Below, piece after piece: positions 8,748 through 16,260 of a stretch of 52,290 nt of DNA. Origin of the DNA: Brevundimonas sp. (lineage in GTDB: Bacteria; Pseudomonadota; Alphaproteobacteria; Caulobacterales; Caulobacteraceae); contig NZ_QFNM01000019.1 in NCBI RefSeq assembly GCF_003248455.1, positions 1 through 52,290 on the forward strand, written 5' to 3'. The position numbers and the translations under genes are program-made. The notes under the pieces are model-generated. The model searched no databases. It had not been told where the DNA came from and worked only from the letters and a program-made list of their open reading frames with translations. Position 1 is the stretch's first letter; the number at the start of each line of letters is the position of its first letter.

Positions 8748-9218
8748 TTATCGGACTGTACGCTTCACAACGACGGTTTGAGCGATGATGCGTCGGTTGA
8801 TCTTGACCTTCCAGGCCAGTTGCTTCTCCGACAGGATACGCTTGCGTACTGTCTTTTTGAGGAAGGTGTATTCCTTCTCGCCGTAGAGATATCCCATGCG
8901 CATCGCATGTTCGATCAGATCGCTGTTCGCATTCGCCGTGGGATCTTTCGCGATCCGCTTCAACCCGTCGAACAGGTTGCCGGTGTCGATCTGGATGAAG
9001 CGGTTAATGCAGACATTGCCGACATAGGTCTCGCGGTCGGTCATCCGATTGCGGATGTAGCAATGCTCCTTGATGTCCTGGCCGCACGGACAGTGGTCCC
9101 ACTCGTCGCTGATTTCCACCGCGACAAGCCCCCACTCTCGCCTCGCAACGTCGAAGTCCTGCGATAGCGACAGAGGCAGGATGTGAGCCCTGAGCCTCTC
9201 GAAGTTATGGCCGTCCAT
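8748..9218 (-). CDS. Hypothetical protein with a Cys-rich zinc-knuckle-like motif
   Basis: A 156-residue protein I do not recognise by name. The middle carries DHCPCGQDIKEHCYIRNR followed by YVGNVCINRF, which resembles a small Zn-binding site (C-x-C...C...C). The C-terminal third is rich in lysine and arginine (FLKKTVRKRI, KVKINRRIIAQ), so nucleic-acid binding is possible. It is the last of three small minus-strand genes that appear to form one unit. Function unknown. Confidence 0.6.
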   Translation of the reverse strand: MDGHNFERLRAHILPLSLSQDFDVARREWGLVAVEISDEWDHCPCGQDIKEHCYIRNRMTDRETYVGNVCINRFIQIDTGNLFDGLKRIAKDPTANANSDLIEHAMRMGYLYGEKEYTFLKKTVRKRILSEKQLAWKVKINRRIIAQTVVVKRTVR

Positions 9219-9287
9219 TTCGGCTTCTCCATTGGCGGGGCGGTATTCGACCCCTGCGGCGGCGCGTCGGATGCTGGGCCCGCGCCC

Positions 9288-9458
9288 CTACTTCGACCAA
9301 TGTCCGAGCACCCAATCCCAGGCGTGACGATCGTAGTCCCAGCGCCAATGGGCGCGGACCCATTTGGTTTTCCCCAAGGGCCGGATCGTTCGCATGTTCT
9401 GCACACGATCGACGGGCTTGGGCGGCCGTGGCGGGCGGATTCTACGGAGCTTCATCAT
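9288..9458 (-). CDS. Small Trp-rich hypothetical protein (56 residues)
   Basis: Starting at an ATG-ATG pair, it encodes a 56-residue basic protein with a proline-rich N-terminal stretch (RIRPPRPPKPVDR) and a Trp-rich C-terminus (WVRAHWRWDYDRHAWDWVLGHW). It begins 7 nt after the stop of the preceding small gene and lies just upstream of the Cys-rich gene, which supports co-transcription. The W-x-W pattern resembles YXWGXW repeats of small secreted proteins, but there is no signal peptide. Function unknown. Confidence 0.45.
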   Translation of the reverse strand: MMKLRRIRPPRPPKPVDRVQNMRTIRPLGKTKWVRAHWRWDYDRHAWDWVLGHWSK

Positions 9459-9465
9459 GGGGACC

Positions 9466-9726
9466 TCAGTTCAGAGTGTATTCGCGCCAGGGAATGGCGC
9501 TGACGGGGACGCGAGACAGGAAACGCGCGATGTCGGGCCGGCCGAAATAGGTCGCCGCGCCCCGGTGGTTCTGCGCCATCAGCACCACGGGCAGACCGGG
9601 AAAGGCGGGCTGGAAGCTGTGCGCCACCCGGGTGGCCTCCGCGTTGTTGTCGAGGATGTGCCGCTTCACCACGACGATGGCGAAGACGATGCCTTGTTCG
9701 CGAACGATGGCGCCTTCGAAGCGCAT
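9466..9726 (-). CDS. Hypothetical protein (86 residues)
   Basis: Starts MRFEGAIVREQGIVFAIVVV and has an AGGAG Shine-Dalgarno about 8 nt before the ATG. A hydrophobic N-terminal strand is followed by a mixed alpha/beta pattern (LPVVLMAQNHRGAATYFGRPDIARFL), the look of a compact soluble domain. It is the first gene of the three-gene minus-strand unit, separated from the DUF2188 gene by a strong terminator. I know of no function. Confidence 0.6.
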   Translation of the reverse strand: MRFEGAIVREQGIVFAIVVVKRHILDNNAEATRVAHSFQPAFPGLPVVLMAQNHRGAATYFGRPDIARFLSRVPVSAIPWREYTLN

Positions 9727-9745
9727 TGGGAGTACTCCTGATGAA

Positions 9746-9779
9746 CGAAAGGCCGCGTCATGGATGACGCGGCCTTTCG
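9746..9779 (-). terminator. Strong hairpin terminator after the DUF2188 gene
   Basis: A perfect 16-bp inverted repeat CGAAAGGCCGCGTCAT / ATGACGCGGCCTTTCG with a 2-nt centre. It sits 4 nt past the stop of the DUF2188 gene. On the minus strand the stem is followed by TTCATC, so the U-tract is weak, but the stem is very stable. Confidence 0.7.
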
Positions 9780-9783
9780 AGGT

Positions 9784-10005
9784 TCAGCCTTTCGGCGGGT
9801 AGGGGTCGTTTCCGAAGCTGTCACGCTCGCGGATCTGACCGTTGCGACCGTGGATCAGCAGTTCGCTCTGCTGGTTTTGAGCGATTCCTCGTGCCTGAGA
9901 GATCGCTTCAGCCTGTGTCTGATGCACCGTGGTTGCGCGCGCATTGCCCGCACCACGAACGGCCCAGCCATTGGCGTGGGGGACGACATGTTGGTTCTTG
10001 CCCAT
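9784..10005 (-). CDS. DUF2188 domain-containing protein
   Basis: A 73-residue protein with the DUF2188 pattern: QHVVPHANGWAVRGAGNARATTVHQTQAEAISQARGIAQ, then a short LLIHGRNGQIRERDSFG beta-rich end. A good Shine-Dalgarno (GGAGGTGAAGGAA) precedes the ATG at 10005. It is divergent from the XRE/ImmA operon and shares a promoter region with it, so it is probably under the same repressor. The molecular role of DUF2188 is not known to me. Confidence 0.8.
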   Translation of the reverse strand: MGKNQHVVPHANGWAVRGAGNARATTVHQTQAEAISQARGIAQNQQSELLIHGRNGQIRERDSFGNDPYPPKG

Positions 10006-10041
10006 TTCCTTCACCTCCTTTCTCGCTCTCGATGAACGCAT

Positions 10042-10098
10042 CGTATGATATAGTTTACGACGATACGCTTGTCAACACCGTCTTCCGGCGCGTATGAT
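10042..10098. promoter_or_regulatory. Overlapping divergent promoters with repeated CGTATGAT sites
   Basis: Minus strand, toward DUF2188: TTGACA at 10075-10070 and TATATC at 10052-10047, 17-nt spacer. Plus strand, toward the XRE gene: TTGTCA at 10069-10074 and TATGAT at 10093-10098, 18-nt spacer. The two -35 boxes share bases. CGTATGAT occurs at 10042 and 10091, and CGATACG lies inverted at 10061, overlapping both -10 regions. One repressor bound here could switch both directions; the adjacent XRE protein is the natural candidate. Confidence 0.6.
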
Positions 10099-10127
10099 TT
10101 ATCTGTACGGCGTTTCCGAGGGACCGA

Positions 10128-10439
10128 ATGTCTTTGGCCACCAAGCTCAAGGACCTGCGGGTCAGACGCGGGCAATCACTCCAGCAGGTCGCTGACGGCG
10201 TCGGCGTGTCCAAGGCTCACATCTGGCAGCTTGAACGCGGCGACAGCACCAACCCGAGCCTGGACCTGCTCAGGGGGCTGGCGGACTATTACAAGGTGAC
10301 TGTGGCGTTCCTGTCTGATGAGAGCGAACCTGCGGACAAGGCACCTGCCCTTCAGTTCTATCGAGAGTTTGACGGTAAGCTGGACGATAAGGCCTGGGCG
10401 GCCGTTCGCGCCATGGCTGAGGCCCTGAAGAAGCCGTGA
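10128..10439 (+). CDS. XRE-family transcriptional regulator
   Basis: A 103-residue protein with a classical HTH_3 domain (LKDLRVRRGQSLQQVADGVG, VSKAHIWQLERGDSTNPSL) and a short C-terminal tail. Its stop overlaps the GTG start of the ImmA/IrrE metallopeptidase gene (GTGA). XRE repressors paired with ImmA-type proteases are the switch of ICEBs1 and of many prophages: the protease destroys the repressor after DNA damage or another signal. It most likely binds the CGTATGAT sites in its own promoter. Confidence 0.88.
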   Translation: MSLATKLKDLRVRRGQSLQQVADGVGVSKAHIWQLERGDSTNPSLDLLRGLADYYKVTVAFLSDESEPADKAPALQFYREFDGKLDDKAWAAVRAMAEALKKP

Positions 10440-11305
10440 GCGAGCTCCTCATGGATTTGGCGGACTGCGGCTCTCCCGAGCGGCTGATCCAGACCATCCT
10501 GAGGCATCACCCTGACTGGACGCCGCCCGTTCCGATCGAGGCGCTCGCGGCGGCCGTGAACATCCTCGAGATCAGGGATTTGGACACGACCTCTTTCGAA
10601 GGAGCCTTGCTGACCGACCTGGACAAGAGCCAGGGCATCATTCTGTGCAGGCCGGGCGTGCCAGGCGGCCGTCGACGGTTCACCATCGGCCATGAGCTCG
10701 GTCACTTTCTGATCCCCACCCACGTTGGGAATCAGAAGTGCACGCAGGCGCACCTCAGCGAGCGTGGATTCGCGACACCCGCGCAACGGCGCGAAGCCGA
10801 AGCCAACCGTTTCGCCGCGGGCATCCTCATGCCGAAGCCTTGGTTCGAACGCGACGCGGACCAACTTGGCCTTCCGGACGTCGGTCATGTCAGAAAGCTG
10901 GCGAGATCCTATGATGTCAGCCTGGAAGCGGCTGCGAACCGGTTCGTCGAGCTGACCTCGACACCGTGCGCCATCGTCTTTTCCTACGGTGGAGTGGTCC
11001 GTTACGCCCGTTCACACGTGAACTTCCCGCGGCTGGCCGTTGAATGGAAAAGTCGCCTGCCGTCAGATTGCGCCACCAAGGTTAAGCCGAACACTGGCGT
11101 TTCAGCGCCATCTGACTGGATCGAGATGGATGGGACGATCTGGCTTCAGCATGATTGGGGTCGTCCGGCGCCACGTGTTCTTGAACAGGTTCTGCGGCAG
11201 GCGAACGGGTACGCGGTGACCATGCTCCTGGTGGCCGACGGTCCGACAGACGACGAGGACGAAGAGGAAGACGACCTAGTCGCGCGATGGAGTCCAAGAC
11301 TCTAG
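10436..11305 (+). CDS. ImmA/IrrE-family zinc metallopeptidase
   Basis: A 289-residue protein with the HEXXH zinc site in FTIGHELGHFLIP and the third ligand region EAEANRFAAGILMP, the ImmA/IrrE (DUF955) signature. The C-terminal half is unassigned and ends in an acidic stretch (DDEDEEEDD). It is coupled by a 4-nt overlap to the XRE repressor and probably cleaves it. The pair may control mobile-element genes, or may act as an antitoxin-and-protease module of the defence island. Confidence 0.88.
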   Translation: MSELLMDLADCGSPERLIQTILRHHPDWTPPVPIEALAAAVNILEIRDLDTTSFEGALLTDLDKSQGIILCRPGVPGGRRRFTIGHELGHFLIPTHVGNQKCTQAHLSERGFATPAQRREAEANRFAAGILMPKPWFERDADQLGLPDVGHVRKLARSYDVSLEAAANRFVELTSTPCAIVFSYGGVVRYARSHVNFPRLAVEWKSRLPSDCATKVKPNTGVSAPSDWIEMDGTIWLQHDWGRPAPRVLEQVLRQANGYAVTMLLVADGPTDDEDEEEDDLVARWSPRL

Positions 11306-11599
11306 CTCGCGTGCTGAAGGCGTCAGAACACTCATTTTCGGTCAACCGTTGGACAAGGTGCCCATCCCATTTCTCGCATAGGCCGCCGCCAACTGAGAGG
11401 ACGAGCCAAACGGCATGGTCTGGCGCAACTCCATCCTTCACCATCCCCTAGCAAACGGGGAGACGCTCGTCGTCCGTCCTCGCCATTGGGGTTGTCGGGG
11501 TCATCTGCCTGACGGCCGCCATCGGACATCGCGCTCTCTCATGCGGATCGCCTATGCCTTGGGTTAGGTTCGCGAAGCTGGAACGAACGGACCGGAACC

Positions 11600-12439
11600 A
11601 TGGTCGAGCAGGAAGAGGCAGACCCTCGCGAGGCGCTGGCCGATGAAGGCCTGCTGTCGCCACAGGTCGAAACTTGGCGACATATCTACATCGACAACTA
11701 CCGTGACTGGTTCGAGCTCGCGCGCGAGCTGAACCGGTATGCCGTGAGCCTATTCCAGGATCATCAGGACGCCGGCGACGGCGGGCCTGCAAATGCGGCG
11801 GCGCCGACCGCCGTCCGCGTCTACGGCCGTGCGCTGAACGCCTACACAGCGAGCATCATGCTTGCCGAGCGCGCCATGACGATAGAGGCCTTGGGAGCGG
11901 TGCGCCCCATTCACGAAGCCGGGTTCTGGCTCAGTCTTCTGGCGACCAATCCGGAGAAGGCGCTCGAGGAGCTGGACATCGATCACCACAAGCACGCGGT
12001 CGATCGGGAACAGCTCCGGGCGGCCTACCCAGGAAACGCCGAGCTCCATTCCGCGTCGGTGCAAAGAGAAGCGGCTCATGCCGCGCTGCTGGGCAAACGC
12101 CGGCCGATCTCCATGAAGGCGTTGGCGGCGAGCCTGCCCGGAGACCCCGGCTACCTCCAGTATCGTCTCGCGAGCGGCTTCTACGGGCATCTCTCGCAAA
12201 ATAGTCTGGACGCCCTGAAGCTTCGGACGGGAGACAAGGGCGTCCGGCCGATACTGGGACCGTTTGAAACCGAGATTCCCAAGGCGCTTTTCTTCGCGAT
12301 CGACGCCATGGCGCGCACGACGCGCTATTTTGCAGCGCTGGTGAAGGTGCGAGACGCGAACGACATCCTTTCGGCGCTGCGAACGACGCTTACTGATCTC
12401 GGCAAGGCCGACGCCGAGGCCGGGCCCCAAGGCGGCTGA
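11600..12439 (+). CDS. DUF5677-like hypothetical protein
   Basis: A 279-residue, mostly alpha-helical protein. The stretch VYGRALNAYTASIMLAERAM then ALGAVRPIHEAGFWLSLL matches my recollection of DUF5677 proteins, in which helices pack around a conserved R...E arrangement. YGHLSQNS near residue 195 fits the same family. No catalytic motif is obvious. It lies between the ImmA gene and another large helical protein, both on the plus strand. The preceding 294 bp hold no gene. Confidence 0.5.
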   Translation: MVEQEEADPREALADEGLLSPQVETWRHIYIDNYRDWFELARELNRYAVSLFQDHQDAGDGGPANAAAPTAVRVYGRALNAYTASIMLAERAMTIEALGAVRPIHEAGFWLSLLATNPEKALEELDIDHHKHAVDREQLRAAYPGNAELHSASVQREAAHAALLGKRRPISMKALAASLPGDPGYLQYRLASGFYGHLSQNSLDALKLRTGDKGVRPILGPFETEIPKALFFAIDAMARTTRYFAALVKVRDANDILSALRTTLTDLGKADAEAGPQGG

Positions 12440-12498
12440 CGGCCCCGCGACGTTCCGACAAAACGGTTGCCGAAACGAATCGGCTGCTACGATCCGTC

Positions 12499-13785
12499 AT
12501 GGGCAAGAAAATCTCAGACAACCCGACAGCAGCCGAGATGATGCAGGCGGCTGAGGCGGCGCGTCTCATCGCGAGCCTCGGAATCCTGCCGTCGGTTGGC
12601 CCTTTGGCAGATGCCGCCAAAGCCCTCGCGGAGGTCGTCGACAAGGCCGGCGTCCTGACTTTGCCCGACCGTTTCAACACTGCCTTCTCGGGCCTGGGTT
12701 GGGTCACCTGCGGAAGCATGCCTACCGAGGCGATGGAATCCGCGATCGCGCTCAAGACCGCAGGCAGGACGGACGATGCGGAGCAGTTGCTGGCCGAAAT
12801 CTTCGATGAGCCGACGCTGAGATTCCTGATCATGCGCTCCCATCGCTTCCACAAGGTGTACGAGCGCAAGCCCCAGCTTGAAGAGGCCAAGGCGCTGTTC
12901 CTTGAGGGCCGCTATCTCGCCGCCACACCACTCCTGCTCATGGCCTCGGACGGACTGGCCTATGACGTCGGCGGCTTCAGCGTCTTCTCCGAGCACGCCG
13001 ATCTCACGGCCTTTGATTCCATCGTCGGTCACCCGACCGGCTTGCCCGCCCTGATCGGTCTCATCAGGGCGCCACGCAGCAAAACGACGGGGGACCCGAT
13101 CTCAATCCCCTACCGCCACGGCATCCTGCATGGTCGTGATAGCGGCTACGGGAACCGGATCGCCTGCGCCAAGGCCTGGCACCTTTTTCAGGCCTTGGTC
13201 GATTGGGCGCAGGAGAAGGCCGAGGAGCCCGGACGGATCGCGGTCCAACGACAGAAGGCCTCACAGTCTTTTGGCGACATTATCGACGAGGCCGTAACCA
13301 GCGCAGCGCGTCGAGACGCGGAGAAAAAAGCACTCGACGCCTGGACGGCCCGAGACCTCCCTGGCCTGCCCCATGTTCTGGAACCCGGCTCGCCCGAAGA
13401 AGCGCTTCACGACTATCTGGTCGGCTGGGCCAGCGGCAACTTCATGCTGATGTCGAGCCGATCAATCAACCTCGTCGGCAAGAGCGCCGGAAAGCTCGCC
13501 TACGAAGCCCGTCGCGACGCGCGCGGGCTTAAGCTGACGGATTTCCGCATCCTACGGTTCGAGGACACGACCCCAAGCAGCTCGCATGCGGAAACGATGC
13601 TCACGTTCGAAACCTCCACGGGGCGAAGGGAGATGCAGCTCTCGATCGGGGTCATGCTCGACCTCGGCAAGGACGGCATTCACCTGCGCGGCCCCATGGC
13701 GCGGTGGCAAGTCATGGGCCACGCCTTGCAAGAGGCCCGCAGGCGTTTGGGTGAAGCTGGCGACCAAGAATCAGTGATGCCATGA
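12499..13785 (+). CDS. Hypothetical HEPN-like protein
   Basis: A 428-residue protein I cannot name. The centre has PYRHGILHGRDSGYGNRIAC, a motif I associate with HEPN-type helical domains of accessory-gene proteins, preceded by repeated helices with ALFLEGRYLAATPLLLMASDG. The C-terminal third (about 300-428) looks like a beta-rich SnoaL/NTF2-like domain. TACGAT lies 7 nt before the ATG with TTGCCG further up, suggesting a leaderless transcript. Its neighbours suggest a defence or stress role, but this is inference. Confidence 0.55.
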   Translation: MGKKISDNPTAAEMMQAAEAARLIASLGILPSVGPLADAAKALAEVVDKAGVLTLPDRFNTAFSGLGWVTCGSMPTEAMESAIALKTAGRTDDAEQLLAEIFDEPTLRFLIMRSHRFHKVYERKPQLEEAKALFLEGRYLAATPLLLMASDGLAYDVGGFSVFSEHADLTAFDSIVGHPTGLPALIGLIRAPRSKTTGDPISIPYRHGILHGRDSGYGNRIACAKAWHLFQALVDWAQEKAEEPGRIAVQRQKASQSFGDIIDEAVTSAARRDAEKKALDAWTARDLPGLPHVLEPGSPEEALHDYLVGWASGNFMLMSSRSINLVGKSAGKLAYEARRDARGLKLTDFRILRFEDTTPSSSHAETMLTFETSTGRREMQLSIGVMLDLGKDGIHLRGPMARWQVMGHALQEARRRLGEAGDQESVMP

Positions 13786-13832
13786 CGTGAGATGCCTGGC
13801 GCTGGGAAAGACAGCTGGGCGTCGGGGCGCGA

Positions 13833-14633
13833 TCAACCCATGGTAATGCTGGCCCGCTGATCCTGGAGGCGATCGAACGCGTTGCGGATCGCCAGGGAGA
13901 GATTGATGCGCAGGCGCGTCACCGCATTGTCGCGGCCATCGAGATAGTCTCGTTCGAGGCGGCGCAACTGGTCGGCGGCCCGCGCATCGCTGAAGACGTC
14001 GAGACTGTCGAGTTCCTCATGAACCGCGACGATCTGCGCGGTCGAGCCCCGGCCGACGATGCGGAAGTCGGGGCTCGCGGGCAGTCCGCCGGAGACGGGC
14101 GAGAACACCTTGATCGTTTCCCGCCCCTTGTTCTCCGTGGTGACGAAACTGTGGTCTGCGATGTCGATGATGAAATCGCCGGTCAGCGCCGTCGCAGGCT
14201 GATACAGGCCCGACCGGTTCCGGAGCCTTTCATGGAGCCAGTAGTCCTGATCCGTATCGATCGGTGCTTCGCCCGGCTCGTCGTCCCACGGCCTGTAGCC
14301 CGACTGCGGATTGAGCGGCGCGTGGATATAGGCCCCAAGGTTTGAGGGGAGCTTGCCGTAGCTCAAGTCGAACTGGTCCGCGAAGGCGGCGGCCAACCGG
14401 CCGGCGACCAGGAGCTCGAGACCGCTGAGGTGGAGCGCTCCGATCAGCGCGGCGTGCGCCAGCCCGACGCCGTCGTAGACCCGCGCGCCCGCCTTGCCCG
14501 AAACGCTGTCCCGCGCTCTTGGCGCGAGTCCCTGATCGTGGAGCAGCGCGAAATTGCGCGGCGTAATATCCACCGCCAACGCCACTTCGCGCGAGGTCAG
14601 TAAGTCCTGTGTCGATCTCGAAGGGCGCCCCAT
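13833..14633 (-). CDS. MerR-like transcriptional regulator
   Basis: A 266-residue protein. The N-terminal 70 residues resemble a MerR winged helix: LTSREVALAVDITPRNFALLHDQGLAPRA, then VYDGVGLAHAALIGALHLSG. The C-terminal 180 residues are unassigned. I chose the ATG at 14633 because GAGAG lies upstream; a GTG at 14645 is also possible. A perfect palindrome lies 17-34 nt upstream of the start. It follows the Argonaute gene on the same strand with a 107-nt gap that holds its own operator, so it may be separately controlled. It could regulate itself or the SPARTA unit. Confidence 0.6.
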   Translation of the reverse strand: MGRPSRSTQDLLTSREVALAVDITPRNFALLHDQGLAPRARDSVSGKAGARVYDGVGLAHAALIGALHLSGLELLVAGRLAAAFADQFDLSYGKLPSNLGAYIHAPLNPQSGYRPWDDEPGEAPIDTDQDYWLHERLRNRSGLYQPATALTGDFIIDIADHSFVTTENKGRETIKVFSPVSGGLPASPDFRIVGRGSTAQIVAVHEELDSLDVFSDARAADQLRRLERDYLDGRDNAVTRLRINLSLAIRNAFDRLQDQRASITMG

Positions 14634-14649
14634 GTAAACTCTCACTCTC

Positions 14650-14667
14650 TGGAAGTTTTAACTTCCA
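14650..14667. promoter_or_regulatory. 18-bp palindrome upstream of the MerR-like gene
   Basis: TGGAAGTTTTAACTTCCA is a perfect 8+8 inverted repeat with a 2-bp centre, located 17 bp before the ATG at 14633. MerR-type proteins bind dyads of this size in their promoters. It is likely the operator of the gene next to it. The gap up to the Argonaute stop also holds a small GC stem (14721-14738). Confidence 0.65.
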
Positions 14668-14740
14668 CGAAGTGGGTGTTTCCGTCAAGGGCTTGCTCCC
14701 ACCCCACGTGCGAGGCCAGAGCTGCGGCTGTGCGCAGCGT

Positions 14741-16260
14741 TCAGATGTAGTGCTTGAAGGGCAAAGGCGGCAGGTTGGCGATTGGCGCGGCGGTCAGGAT
14801 TTCGCCGACGTCGTCTGCAAACCTCAAGGTCACCGGCGTACCATCTCCGTAGATGCAGGCATTGAAGTTCAACTTGGTGAGACCGAGGACGTCTTGCATG
14901 ACCTGGGTCAGATCCGCGTCGCCCTTGGTCACTTCGATGGACAGCGGGTTGGGCGCTTCGCGCCCGGGATAGGTCTGGAGATCGGGCACGAAGCCGATGG
15001 TCCACAAATAGCCCTTGCGCGGGCTGACCGTCAGAGCCGTTCCGCGCAGGACAGGGCTCCGTCCCTGACGGAAGAGTTTGATCTCGCGCGTCGTCTGAAT
15101 CCGTACGCCGACGAGCCGTGTGTCAGGTCCCACGGCGCTGGAAAAGCCCCGCCATTCAGCCTCGTTGAAATGCTGCTTGGCGTGAATGAAGAGCTCCTTG
15201 GGTGGGCGGCCGTGCTTGGCGATGTAGGCCTCGACCACCAGGCCGGCGATCTCCTTCGCCTTCGCCTCATCGAGGTGAAACTCGGACGTCGTCAGGGAAT
15301 ACCAGGGCCCCACGGCGCCCTTGAACACGACGCCGTCTCCGGATCCGAGAAACATCTGGGCGCCGCAGCAGGCGTTCCCTGGCGATCCGGCGGTATCGGT
15401 CTTCTTGAAGACGAGACCGATGTAGCAGACGTCCTCTCTGACACCCGCTAACGCCCAGGGGCGCCCCCCGGCCTTGAAGAAGGCGGTCGTCGACAGGTTC
15501 CAGGCGATGTTGGCGGGATCCTGGAGCATCCGCGGCTTGCCGCCGAGCGCATTGACGCCCTCCGGATCGATCGTTGATTCCCGGACGATCTGAAGAACCA
15601 CCTTCTGATCGAGCAGCCGCGCCTTGAGCTGGTTGTGGAAATCGACCTCGTACCGGTAGGGCTCGGCGGCGGCGTTGTCCTCTGCGAACATCGACGGCGC
15701 CTTTACGAAGTTCCGCGCCGTACGGGCGGAGAACCGTTGGCTGGTTCGGGTCCGTTCGGGCAAGGGAACGATCGACTTCGGCCGACAGAAACGGTGTACG
15801 TCGTCCGGTATCACGACAAACCAGACCGCCGGAACGCTGTCCTCCTCGCGGAGGAACTTGCGAATGCCTGGTCGAAGAGATCGACGGTCTTGTACACGCG
15901 CTCGTGGCCGTCCGGGATCCGGATTGTGCTAGACAAGGCCGCCGCTGAAATCGAGATAGTCGCGACGGGGTTGGCGGGCCATTTGGTCTTGAAGGCTGCT
16001 TCGAAGCCCGGAAACGCCAGGTGATGCTGCTCCGCCTTGGCGGCCGGGATATATCCCGTGATCTTGGATACCCACTTCTTGTACCGCGCTATCCCTTCGT
16101 CCGTGCCGATGACGCCGACTCTCATTTCAGCGGGTTTGGCCTCGTCGATCATGGGGCCGAAAAGGAACAGACCATCCTTTGGATCGGGCAGCATCTGGCC
16201 GTGTCCGAACTGGAGTAGCGGCTCCGTCAGGATCTGCAGGCCCAGGATCGGATCAGTCAT
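14741..16260 (-). pseudogene. Short prokaryotic Argonaute (MID-PIWI) of a SPARTA system, with a 1-nt frameshift
   Basis: The N-terminal MID half reads from ATG 16260 (MTDPILGLQILTEPLLQFGH) to TVDLFDQAF, then runs into a stop at 15811. The other half resumes in a different frame as KFLREEDSVPAVWFVVIPDD and continues through the inactive PIWI domain (NIAWNLSTTAFFKAGGRPWAL, ACCGAQMFLGSGDGVVFKGAVGPWY, FHLDEAKAKEIA) to 14741. Adding one base between 15862 and 15863 restores one frame and a 506-residue protein, the length of known SPARTA Argonautes (about 507). Its start overlaps the TIR-APAZ gene by 8 nt. In SPARTA this protein uses guide RNA to sense invading DNA and activates the TIR NADase. The break is a real mutation or a sequencing error. 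Confidence 0.88.

Noticed and set aside
15855..15870. Programmed frameshifting in the Argonaute
   Set aside because: There is no slippery heptamer and no clear downstream structure at the site, and I know of no frameshift in the family.
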